Assembly: GCA_020200195.1 (NCBI GenBank)
Contig: JAIVJE010000349.1
Location: 1-8,936, forward strand
Direction of reading: 5' to 3'
Length of the DNA stretch: 8,936 nt
From: Acidobacteriota bacterium
Lineage (GTDB): Bacteria; Acidobacteriota; Vicinamibacteria; Vicinamibacterales; 2-12-FULL-66-21
Shown in pieces: positions 1 through 5,750 of the stretch; positions within the stretch are counted from its first letter, which is position 1; every line of letters begins with the position of its first letter. Position numbers and translations under genes: made by a program. The notes below the pieces were generated by a model, which made no database searches, was not told the DNA's origin, and worked only from the letters and a program-made list of their open reading frames with translations.

Positions 1-546
1 CGCTTCGACCGCGCGCACGGCCGACACGTCGCGAAACTCGCTGCTCGGCTGTTCGACGACCTGCGCGGCGAGCATGGGCTGGGCGACCGCGAACGCCTTC
101 TCCTGCAAGTGGCTGGCCTGCTGCACGACATCGGGATCTACGTCAGCCTTCGCGCGCATCACAAGCACTCGCAATACCTTCTCGCCGCGTCGCAGATCTT
201 CGGGTTGTCCGCCGACGAAACCGCTGCTGTCTCCAACATCGCGCGGTATCACCGGCGCGCACTTCCGCAGGACAGCCATCTTCCTTACATGGTGCTCGAT
301 CGACAGGATCGCGTCGTCGTCGACAAGCTGGCCGCGCTGCTCCGCCTGGCCAACGCGCTCGACGCGGAGCACCTCCAGAAGATCAGGGATGTTCGGCTGA
401 CGCGGCAGGACAAAGTGTGGATGCTGGAGCTCGAAGGCTCAGGCGATGTCACGATGGAACAGATGGCGGCGGCGGCACGTCTCGACATGTTCGCCGAAGT
501 CTACGGCCGGCAGGTGCTGGTACGTCTCGCCGGTGTCGTCGCGTGA
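1..546 (+). CDS. Ppx/GppA-family exopolyphosphatase, C-terminal HD domain (5' partial)
   Basis: This is the last 181 residues of a reading frame already open at the window edge. Ppx/GppA phosphatases remove terminal phosphate from polyphosphate or convert pppGpp to ppGpp; the catalytic ASKHA-type N-terminal domains would lie upstream, outside the window. What is visible is the helical HD-type C-terminal domain: His9 in a stretch ending AARLFDDL, HDIG at residues 42-45, HHKHS at 53-57 and RYH at 82-84. The order and spacing match the C-terminal domain of long (about 500 aa) Ppx/GppA proteins. The next gene is ppk1, and its GTG start overlaps this stop codon, so synthesis and breakdown of polyphosphate are encoded together. 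Exopolyphosphatase versus guanosine pentaphosphatase cannot be decided from this part. The family call is confident. Confidence 0.9.
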   Translation, partial: RFDRAHGRHVAKLAARLFDDLRGEHGLGDRERLLLQVAGLLHDIGIYVSLRAHHKHSQYLLAASQIFGLSADETAAVSNIARYHRRALPQDSHLPYMVLDRQDRVVVDKLAALLRLANALDAEHLQKIRDVRLTRQDKVWMLELEGSGDVTMEQMAAAARLDMFAEVYGRQVLVRLAGVVA

Positions 547-2651
547 CGCTCAATCACACGCACGACCCGACACTGTTCATCAACCCTGAGTTGTCGTGGC
601 TCGCCTTCAACGAGCGCGTCCTCGAAGAGGCGGCCGATCCTACGACGCCGCTGCTCGAACGCGTGAAATTCGCCGCGATCTTTGCCTCGAACCTCGACGA
701 GTTCTTCATGGTCCGCGTCGCCGGGCTTCAGAGCGCGATCGAGGAAGACGACGCGACACCCGATCTTGCCGGCATGACTCCAGTGCAGCAGCTCGCCGCC
801 GTCCGCGATCGCACGCAGCCGCTTGTCGCCTCGCTCTATAACCTGACAATGGGGGAGCTGCTGCCGGCGCTGCAGACGCACGGCATTCGGGTGGTCAGCT
901 GGCAGGACGTGAGTCCGGCACGTCAGGCGGCGCTGGGCGTGTTCTTCCGGGACGCGATTCTCCCGGTGCTGACGCCGCTGGCGATTGACATCTCGCGCCC
1001 GTTCCCTCTGCTGTCGTCCCTCAGCATCAACCTGGCGCTGCTGCTCGACGCCGGCCCCGACGATGTCGAACGCCGCCTGGCGATCGTTCAGGTGCCGTCG
1101 AGGCTGACACGCCTGGTGCAGGTCGCGGGTGAGGAGGGTGTCACCCTCATGCTCCTCGAGGACATCATCCGCGCCCACCTCTCGCACCTCTTTCCCGGAC
1201 AGACGATTCTCGAATCGACGCTCATCCGACTGTCGCGGGATGCGGAAATCGAGATCGATGACGAAGGTGCGCGCACCCATCTCGAGCTCGTCGAGCGGGA
1301 GGTCCGGAGGCGCCGGCGCAGCGACGTCATCCGGCTCGAAGTCGAAGCGTCGACCTCCACCGAACTGCTCGAGCTATTGCGCCGGCAGATCGACGTCACG
1401 CCTGCAGACGTGTATGCGGTGCAGGGTCCGCTGGACTTGCGCGTGCTCATGGGTCTGGTCGAGCTGCCAGGGCTGGAACACCTTCGCGACACGCCGTTCC
1501 CGCCCGTCGACGTGCTCGCCGCTGAGCAGACCGACCTCTTCGCGGTGCTCGACGAACACGACGTGCTGATGCATCACCCCTACGAGTCCTATGATCCCGT
1601 CGTCGCCCTCATTGCGCGCGCGGCCGACGATCCTGACGTGTTGGCGATCAAGCAGACCCTCTATCGGACCAGTCCCGGTTCGCTGCTGATCGAGAGTCTC
1701 CGCCGCGCAGCGGAGTGCAACAAACAGGTCACCGTGCTGGTCGAGCTGACGGCCCGATTCGATGAGGAGCGGAACATCCAGTGGGCGCGGTCGCTCGAAG
1801 AAGCGGGCGCTCACGTGATCTATGGCGTCCGTGGCTACAAGACACACGCGAAGATCTGCCTGATCGTGCGGCGAACGCCGCAAGGCCTTCGACGGTACAT
1901 GCACCTGGGGACGGGCAACTACAACGAACGAACGGCCCGTGTCTACACCGATTTCGGGCTCATGACGACATCACAGGCGATCGCGGAAGATGCGACCGCG
2001 GTGTTCAGTGCGCTGACGGGGTACTCGGATCCGCCACGCTTGAAGAAGCTCGTCATGGCGCCCACCGGTTTGCGCGAGCGCTTCTTCAAGCTGATTGCGC
2101 GAGAGCGCCGTCGAGCACTGTCGGGCCAACCGGCCGAGATCGTCGCGAAGATGAACTCGCTCATTGACGACGACGTCATCGAAGCGCTGTACGAGGCGTC
2201 GCGAGCCGGCGTGCGGGTCAGATTGAACGTCCGCGGCATCTGCGCGCTGCGGCCCGGGGTACCCGGCGCGAGCGAGAACATCGAGGTGGTCTCGATTGTC
2301 GACCGGTTTCTGGAGCATTCCCGCATCTACTACTTCCACAATGCGGGCGATGAAGAAGTCTATCTGGCGAGCGCCGACTGGATGTCGCGCAATCTCGACA
2401 AGCGCATCGAGCTGATGTTCCCGATTGAAGCGCCGGAGCACAAGGCGCGGGTCCTGAGCGCGCTGCGCGCGGTGTTTCGCGACAACGTCAAAGCCAGGAT
2501 ACTGGGGTCGGATGGGGTGTATCGGCGTGCGTCGCCGGCGGCCGGTGAGCCGCCGTTCCGCGCGCAGCAGCACCTGTACGACGAAGCTCGACGCTCGGCA
2601 GCGGCTGCGCGCGATCGGCTGGGCGTTACGTTTCAGCCGGAACGACGGTAG
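543..2651 (+). CDS. ppk1: Polyphosphate kinase 1
   Basis: A 702-residue protein, the normal PPK1 length (about 690). PPK1 reversibly transfers the gamma phosphate of ATP to growing inorganic polyphosphate through a phosphohistidine, usually at the inner membrane. The PPK N domain is seen at the start (PELSWLAFNERVLEEA, then SNLDEFFMVRVAGL), followed by the middle domain to about residue 305 and the two phospholipase-D-like C-terminal domains. THAKI places the likely phosphorylated histidine at His435, and MHLGTGNYNERTARVYTDF places a second conserved histidine at His454. These are the same numbers as in E. coli PPK. The open frame extends upstream to 417, but that part runs inside the ppx domain. 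The GTG at 543 gives the correct N-terminus and overlaps the ppx stop (GTGA), so translation is probably coupled; no strong Shine-Dalgarno is visible. Nothing needed for activity appears to be missing. Confidence 0.97.
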   Translation: MTLNHTHDPTLFINPELSWLAFNERVLEEAADPTTPLLERVKFAAIFASNLDEFFMVRVAGLQSAIEEDDATPDLAGMTPVQQLAAVRDRTQPLVASLYNLTMGELLPALQTHGIRVVSWQDVSPARQAALGVFFRDAILPVLTPLAIDISRPFPLLSSLSINLALLLDAGPDDVERRLAIVQVPSRLTRLVQVAGEEGVTLMLLEDIIRAHLSHLFPGQTILESTLIRLSRDAEIEIDDEGARTHLELVEREVRRRRRSDVIRLEVEASTSTELLELLRRQIDVTPADVYAVQGPLDLRVLMGLVELPGLEHLRDTPFPPVDVLAAEQTDLFAVLDEHDVLMHHPYESYDPVVALIARAADDPDVLAIKQTLYRTSPGSLLIESLRRAAECNKQVTVLVELTARFDEERNIQWARSLEEAGAHVIYGVRGYKTHAKICLIVRRTPQGLRRYMHLGTGNYNERTARVYTDFGLMTTSQAIAEDATAVFSALTGYSDPPRLKKLVMAPTGLRERFFKLIARERRRALSGQPAEIVAKMNSLIDDDVIEALYEASRAGVRVRLNVRGICALRPGVPGASENIEVVSIVDRFLEHSRIYYFHNAGDEEVYLASADWMSRNLDKRIELMFPIEAPEHKARVLSALRAVFRDNVKARILGSDGVYRRASPAAGEPPFRAQQHLYDEARRSAAAARDRLGVTFQPERR

Positions 2652-2658
2652 TCACACC

Positions 2659-2958
2659 TCACGCTCCGCTTCTCAGATCGGCAGTGCAGAACGCACAGCG
2701 CGTGGCGCGCACGGGGATCCGCGACACGCAGAACGGGCAGTCGCGCGCCTCTTCCGCCGGTGCGATGGGTGCCGGGCCTTTGAGGCGGTTGATCTGCCTC
2801 ACCATCAGGAAGACCGCGAACGCCACGATGAGAAACTCGAGCGAGGTGTTGAGGAAACGGCCGTAGTTGATCGTCGGCGCGCCGGCGGCCTCCGCGGCCG
2901 CGAGCGACGGATAGTACTGGCGCGCCCGCTGCACGCCATATTCTAGGCGCTCGGCCAT
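2659..2958 (-). pseudogene. 5'-truncated mscL (large-conductance mechanosensitive channel) with C-terminal zinc ribbon
   Basis: From the ATG at 2958 the frame gives 99 residues. SLAAAEAAGAPTINYG (about 18-33) resembles the end of the MscL periplasmic loop. NTSLEFLIVAFAVFLMVRQINRL (about 37-59) matches the second membrane helix and following segment of MscL. CPFC at 74-77 and CAFC at 88-91 form a C-x2-C-x10-C-x2-C zinc ribbon, a tail seen on some MscL homologues. The N-terminal amphipathic helix and pore-lining first helix, about 55 residues, are absent. I translated the three - strand frames over 3001-3060 and none shows them. The frame stays open on this strand to 3375, but that part is the antisense of blaI and its operator. 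No Shine-Dalgarno is seen before 2958. MscL needs both helices to form a pentameric pore, so this is probably a remnant. A short expressed membrane/zinc-ribbon protein is the alternative. It ends 7 nt from the ppk1 stop, tail-to-tail. Confidence 0.7.
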
Positions 2959-2970
2959 GGCTGGACTGAT

Positions 2971-3000
2971 GACCAAATCTTGTTTGGTCGTACCACCAAA
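2971..3000. repeat. Overlapping inverted repeats (GACCAAA / TTTGGTC / ACCAAA)
   Basis: Two perfect dyads share a central arm. GACCAAA (2971-2977) pairs with TTTGGTC (2983-2989) across a 5-nt loop. TTTGGT (2983-2988) can instead pair with ACCAAA (2995-3000) across 6 nt. The stretch is AT-rich for this genome and lies between the mscL remnant and the blaI operator. It could be a second protein-binding site, a bistable RNA hairpin, or scar sequence at the point where mscL lost its 5' end. There is no U-tract of a classical terminator. Confidence 0.5.
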
Positions 3001-3050
3001 CGGCCCGGCCCAGAGGCTTGTTCTGAGGGGGATGTTATTTTTCTCGCCCT

Positions 3051-3068
3051 GTGCTATTTTCATAGCAC
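3051..3068. promoter_or_regulatory. Probable BlaI-type operator upstream of blaI (O1)
   Basis: A perfect 18-bp palindrome with 7-bp arms, GTGCTAT and ATAGCAC, around TTTC. Its centre is about 55 bp before the blaI start codon, in the most AT-rich stretch of the window. The arm contains TATTTT (3055-3060), which could serve as a -10 element, but no convincing -35 is seen. BlaI/MecI dimers bind short dyads that overlap their own promoters, so autoregulation is the natural reading. The inner 16 bp have the same TGCTA-N6-TAGCA plan as the site at 5725-5740. Being the repressor's binding site is inference; the palindrome itself is certain. Confidence 0.75.
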
Positions 3069-3114
3069 CTTTTCCCCGGCACCTCCGTCTAAGCGGTATG
3101 TCGGAGAACACGAA

Positions 3115-3504
3115 ATGACCAGAGAACCTCACAACGATCTCAGTCGCCGCGAGCGGCAGATCATCGATATTCTTTACTCGCAGGGGCGGGCCACGGCGGC
3201 CGACGTTCAGACCGCGCTGCCCGATCCGCCCAGCTATTCGGCGGTCCGCGCGATGCTCCGGATCCTCGAAGTGAAAGGGCACATCCGTCACGAGCAGGAT
3301 GGCCCGCGGTACATCTATCTCCCAACCGTGGCGCGGGGCAGCGCCCAGCGGTCGGCGCTGCATCACATGGTGCACACGTTCTTCGAAGGGTCCGCCGAAC
3401 AGGCGATCTCCGCGTTGCTCGATGATTCTTCCAGCAGGATGTCAGACGTCGAGCTCGATCGTCTCGCTCGACTGATCGATCAGGCCCGCCGGACGGGAGC
3501 ATAA
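3115..3504 (+). CDS. BlaI/MecI/CopY-family winged-helix repressor
   Basis: A 129-residue DNA-binding repressor of the penicillinase-repressor family (about 120-130 aa). Residues 9-75 form the winged helix: LSRRERQIIDILY opens it, the recognition region runs through TAADVQTAL and SYSAVRAMLRILEVKGHI, and the wing contains GPRYIYLP. The C-terminal helices (from about HHMVHTFFEGSAEQAISALL) are the usual dimerisation region. ATG 3115 is chosen because GGAG lies 8 nt upstream (3103-3106) and the protein then starts where the family starts; the longer open frame from 2980 would run through the operator. In characterised staphylococcal systems BlaI is cut after an Asn at an Asn-Phe bond in this C-terminal region; no Asn-Phe pair is present here. 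The M56 protease gene begins 2 nt after its stop, the standard blaI-blaR1 arrangement. It probably represses its own operon and the 5751 gene. No beta-lactamase is nearby. Confidence 0.93.
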   Translation: MTREPHNDLSRRERQIIDILYSQGRATAADVQTALPDPPSYSAVRAMLRILEVKGHIRHEQDGPRYIYLPTVARGSAQRSALHHMVHTFFEGSAEQAISALLDDSSSRMSDVELDRLARLIDQARRTGA

Positions 3505-3506
3505 CC

Positions 3507-5663
3507 ATGCGCTTCCTTGATATGTCGATCTCCTGGCTGCCGCTCGGCGATGCGGTCCTGAAAGCCACCGTCCTGTTCGCCGGGGCGGCGGTCGCCTCGG
3601 TGTTGCTTCGCAAGCGGTCTGCCGCCGTCCGCCATCTGGTGTGGACCCTGGCGCTCGTCAGCGCGCTGGCACTTCCACTGCTCTCGCTGGCGCTCCCTCG
3701 GTGGCAAGTCCCCGTCGTCACGCTCTCTTCGCCCGCGACGGAATCGGCCGCGACAACCGATGCGCCGCAACCGGCGAGCCTTGTCGAGGCCCCGGCCATC
3801 TCGCGTAGGCCGCAGTCGGCTTCTTCACCCGCCCCGGCGTCCTCACCAACGGTGACGGCTTCCGTGCTTCCCGACATTTCATGGCAGGCCCTGGCACTCG
3901 GCGTGTGGGGTCTGGGGGTTCTCGCGATCGCCGGACGCGTGGCTACCGGGCTGATCGCGGTCCAATGGCTGTCCCGCCGGACCGAGCGGGTGACGGAGGC
4001 GCCGTGGCTCCCTCTCGCCCGCGAACTCGCAGCCGAGGTCGGTGTCTCGCGGCGTGTGACCTTTCACCGCACCCGCCGCGCGTCGATGCCGATGGCGTGG
4101 GGCATCCTTCGCGGGGCGGTGCTGATGCCGGCGGACGCCGACACTTGGCCGATCGAGCGGCTGCGCATCGTCCTCCTGCACGAGCTCGCGCACGTGAAGC
4201 GGCGCGATTGCCTCACCCACATGGTTGCGCAGCTCTCGTGCGCGCTCTACTGGTTCAACCCGCTGGCATGGATGGCGGCGCGGCACGTCCGCACCGAGCG
4301 CGAACGCGCGTGCGACGACCTCGTGCTCGCGTCAGGGACCTGCGGCCCGGACTACGCGGATCAATTGCTCGAGATCGCCCGCGTGATGCGCGGCGGGCGT
4401 TTCCATGGTGTGCTTGCCGGCGCGAGCCTGGCGATGGCGCACCGCTCGCAGCTCGAGGGACGGCTGATGGCTATCCTGGATCCGCGGATGCCTCGCGCAG
4501 GCGTTTCTCCTCTGCGCACGGTGCTGGCGACCGCTGTGTTTGCCGCCGCACTGATGCCGCTCGCATCGATGCAGCCCTGGGCTTACGAGCAGCAGCCGAG
4601 CGTCGTTCCCCAGTCCGCAGCGGAGCCTGGAGCGCCGCTCGTCTCAACCGCAACGGCAACCCGCGTCTCCGCTGCACGTCCGTCATCGGTGCGCGAAACT
4701 CCGGTCGTCGCACAGGTTGAAGTGGAACCCTCTTTCGCGAGGGCGACAGAGGTCGACGCCCAGACTTCCACGCCGAGGCCGACACCGACGCCCACTCCGA
4801 TGCCGATGCCCACTCCTACGCCGACGCCGACGCCCACGCCCACCGTGGGCTGGACTTCGGACCGCGACAGAGATGACGACCACGACGAGGGAAAGCAGGA
4901 GGCAAAGGGGACGGACCCGAGGACGGTCGCGGCCCTGACAGCGGCGTTGAAAGACACCGACAAGGACGTCCGCGAGACCGCGCTTCGCGCGCTGGTGCAA
5001 CTACGCCACCCGTCGATCTATGACCCGCTGGTCCAGGCGTTGTCGGATGCGTCGCCGGATGTCCGCGAGCAGGCGGCGTTCGGCCTGGGACAGCTGCGGG
5101 ACCGGCGCGCCGTGCAGCCGCTTACCGGTGCGATGAAGGATACGAATGCAAGTGTCCGTGAGCAGGCGGCCTTCGCGCTCGGCCAGTTGCGCGATCGTTC
5201 CGCCGTGCCCGCGCTCACGGCGGCGCTCAAAGACAGCAGTGACAGCGTGCGCGAGCAGGCAGTCTTCGCGCTCGGCCAGTTGAGGGATCCCGCGGCGTTC
5301 GAGGCACTCGTTGGCGCGCTTCGCGATGCGAAAGGCGATGTCCGCGAGAAGGCGGTGTTTGCCCTGGGCGAGTTGCGCGACCGCCGCGCCGTCGAGCCGC
5401 TGATCTCGCTGCTGAAGGACCCGAACGCGGATGTCCGGCATCATGCGGCGTTCGCCCTCGGGCAGCTGCGCGACCGCGGCGCGGTCGAAGCGCTCGTCAT
5501 CGCGCTCAAGGACAGCGTCGCCGATGTCCGCGAGCAGGCCGCGTTCGCGCTGGGGCAGCTGCGCGACCCACGCGCCATCGATGGACTTACCGCCGCTCTC
5601 AAAGATTCGAGCGCGGACGTCCGCCAGCAGGCGGCGTTTGCCCTCGGTCAGATTCGCGAATAA
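3507..5663 (+). CDS. M56 (BlaR1/MecR1-type) membrane metalloprotease with C-terminal HEAT-repeat domain
   Basis: 718 residues; GGGAG lies 7 nt before the ATG. Likely membrane helices are at about 12-34, 40-63, 126-150 and 336-354, the four-helix BlaR1 plan. The zinc protease motif HELAH is at 225-229 in the loop between helices 3 and 4, followed by FNP and by ERACDD with Glu266 as probable third zinc ligand. In BlaR1 the segment after helix 4 is an extracytoplasmic penicillin-binding sensor. Here no Ser-x-x-Lys sensor domain is seen. Instead there is a Ser/Ala-rich stretch, a Pro-Thr linker (about 422-446), an acidic patch with DDDHD (456-460), and eight 31-residue HEAT repeats (472-718) with consensus AV-ALTAALKD--ADVREQAAFALGQLRD. 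By topology the HEAT domain should face the periplasm. The gene forms an operon with the repressor at 3115. The inferred role is a sensor-protease that inactivates the repressor when the HEAT domain binds or loses a partner. The family is clear; the signal is unknown. Confidence 0.93.
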   Translation: MRFLDMSISWLPLGDAVLKATVLFAGAAVASVLLRKRSAAVRHLVWTLALVSALALPLLSLALPRWQVPVVTLSSPATESAATTDAPQPASLVEAPAISRRPQSASSPAPASSPTVTASVLPDISWQALALGVWGLGVLAIAGRVATGLIAVQWLSRRTERVTEAPWLPLARELAAEVGVSRRVTFHRTRRASMPMAWGILRGAVLMPADADTWPIERLRIVLLHELAHVKRRDCLTHMVAQLSCALYWFNPLAWMAARHVRTERERACDDLVLASGTCGPDYADQLLEIARVMRGGRFHGVLAGASLAMAHRSQLEGRLMAILDPRMPRAGVSPLRTVLATAVFAAALMPLASMQPWAYEQQPSVVPQSAAEPGAPLVSTATATRVSAARPSSVRETPVVAQVEVEPSFARATEVDAQTSTPRPTPTPTPMPMPTPTPTPTPTPTVGWTSDRDRDDDHDEGKQEAKGTDPRTVAALTAALKDTDKDVRETALRALVQLRHPSIYDPLVQALSDASPDVREQAAFGLGQLRDRRAVQPLTGAMKDTNASVREQAAFALGQLRDRSAVPALTAALKDSSDSVREQAVFALGQLRDPAAFEALVGALRDAKGDVREKAVFALGELRDRRAVEPLISLLKDPNADVRHHAAFALGQLRDRGAVEALVIALKDSVADVREQAAFALGQLRDPRAIDGLTAALKDSSADVRQQAAFALGQIRE
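4770..4844 (+). repeat. Low-complexity Pro-Thr coding repeat (linker of the M56-HEAT protein)
   Basis: Alternating ACN-CCN codons, mostly acgcc/gacgcc units with two Pro-Met steps, encode about 25 residues of Thr-Pro linker between the membrane part and the HEAT domain. The DNA is a near-perfect 6-bp tandem repeat, so linker length could vary by slippage without breaking the frame. A rigid Pro-Thr spacer would hold the sensor domain away from the membrane. Confidence 0.85.
4920..5660 (+). repeat. HEAT-repeat array A: eight 93-bp units (M56 sensor)
   Basis: Seven full 31-residue units and a final 30-residue one, in perfect register. Each has an A helix (x-AV-x-x-L-x-x-AL-KD), a turn, and a B helix carrying VREQAAFALGQLRD. 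Repeat 1 is the most divergent (VRETALRALVQLRHP), as expected of a capping repeat; repeats 3-8 are closest to one another. The phenylalanine before ALGQL marks this array. HEAT solenoids of this sort bind proteins; no catalytic residues stand out. Confidence 0.95.
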
Positions 5664-5668
5664 CTGAT

Positions 5669-5711
5669 CGCCTGCCGCGCGCGACTCGGTGGAGTCGCCG
5701 CTCAGCAGGCG
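5669..5711 (+). promoter_or_regulatory. Long interrupted hairpin between the M56 gene and the first HEAT gene
   Basis: Nested perfect arms: CGCCTGC (5669-5675) pairs with GCAGGCG (5705-5711), and inside it GCGACTC (5681-5687) pairs with GAGTCGC (5692-5698) around a GGTG loop, with a small internal loop between. It begins 6 nt after the M56 stop. There is no T-run directly after it, so it is not a textbook intrinsic terminator. It may end or attenuate the blaI-M56 message, protect its 3' end, or separate the two units. Confidence 0.55.
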
Positions 5712-5724
5712 GTGTCGGTCGTGA

Positions 5725-5740
5725 TGCTAGTTTTCTAGCA
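5725..5740. promoter_or_regulatory. Probable BlaI-type operator before the first HEAT gene (O2)
   Basis: A perfect palindrome, TGCTAG-TTTT-CTAGCA, matching the blaI-proximal site (TGCTAT-TTTC-ATAGCA) at 13 of 16 positions, with both outer 5-bp half-sites identical. Its last base is also the first base of the AGGAG ribosome-binding site (5740-5744) for the gene at 5751. Repressor bound here would cover the promoter or the start of the message. No clear -35/-10 pair can be assigned. A second reading is an RNA hairpin with a UUUU loop next to the Shine-Dalgarno. Being a target of the 3115 repressor is inference from the shared sequence. Confidence 0.72.
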
Positions 5741-5744
5741 GGAG
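5740..5744 (+). promoter_or_regulatory. Ribosome-binding site of the first HEAT gene
   Basis: AGGAG, 6 nt before the ATG at 5751. It fixes this start and touches the palindrome that ends at 5740, leaving almost no room for a leader if transcription starts downstream of the operator. Confidence 0.8.
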
Positions 5745-5750
5745 AACACC

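Noticed and set aside
417..542. Upstream extension of the ppk1 reading frame to an ATG at 417
   Set aside because: It overlaps the conserved end of the Ppx/GppA domain in another frame and adds 42 Arg-rich residues with no PPK similarity; GTG 543 gives the family N-terminus.
501..1280. Long - strand open frames opposite ppk1 (also 1374-1904 and 1971-2573)
   Set aside because: Arg/His-rich translations with no recognisable family, mirroring the codon bias of ppk1 on the other strand.
3033..3048. Possible third, degenerate operator (TGTTATTTTTCTCGCC)
   Set aside because: Only partial similarity to the TGCTA-N6-TAGCA dyad, and the right half-site is not palindromic; could be chance.
2980..3114. 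Extension of the repressor frame to an ATG at 2980
   Set aside because: It would run through the palindromic operator, lacks a ribosome site, and adds residues not found in the BlaI family.
2959..3375. Extension of the mscL-like - strand frame to a start at 3375 (238 residues)
   Set aside because: The added part is antisense to blaI and its operator, is not MscL-like, and only stays open because stops are rare in GC-rich DNA.
3115..5663. Beta-lactam resistance operon (blaI-blaR1)
   Set aside because: There is no beta-lactamase or PBP2a gene and no penicillin-binding sensor domain; only the regulator and protease families are shared.
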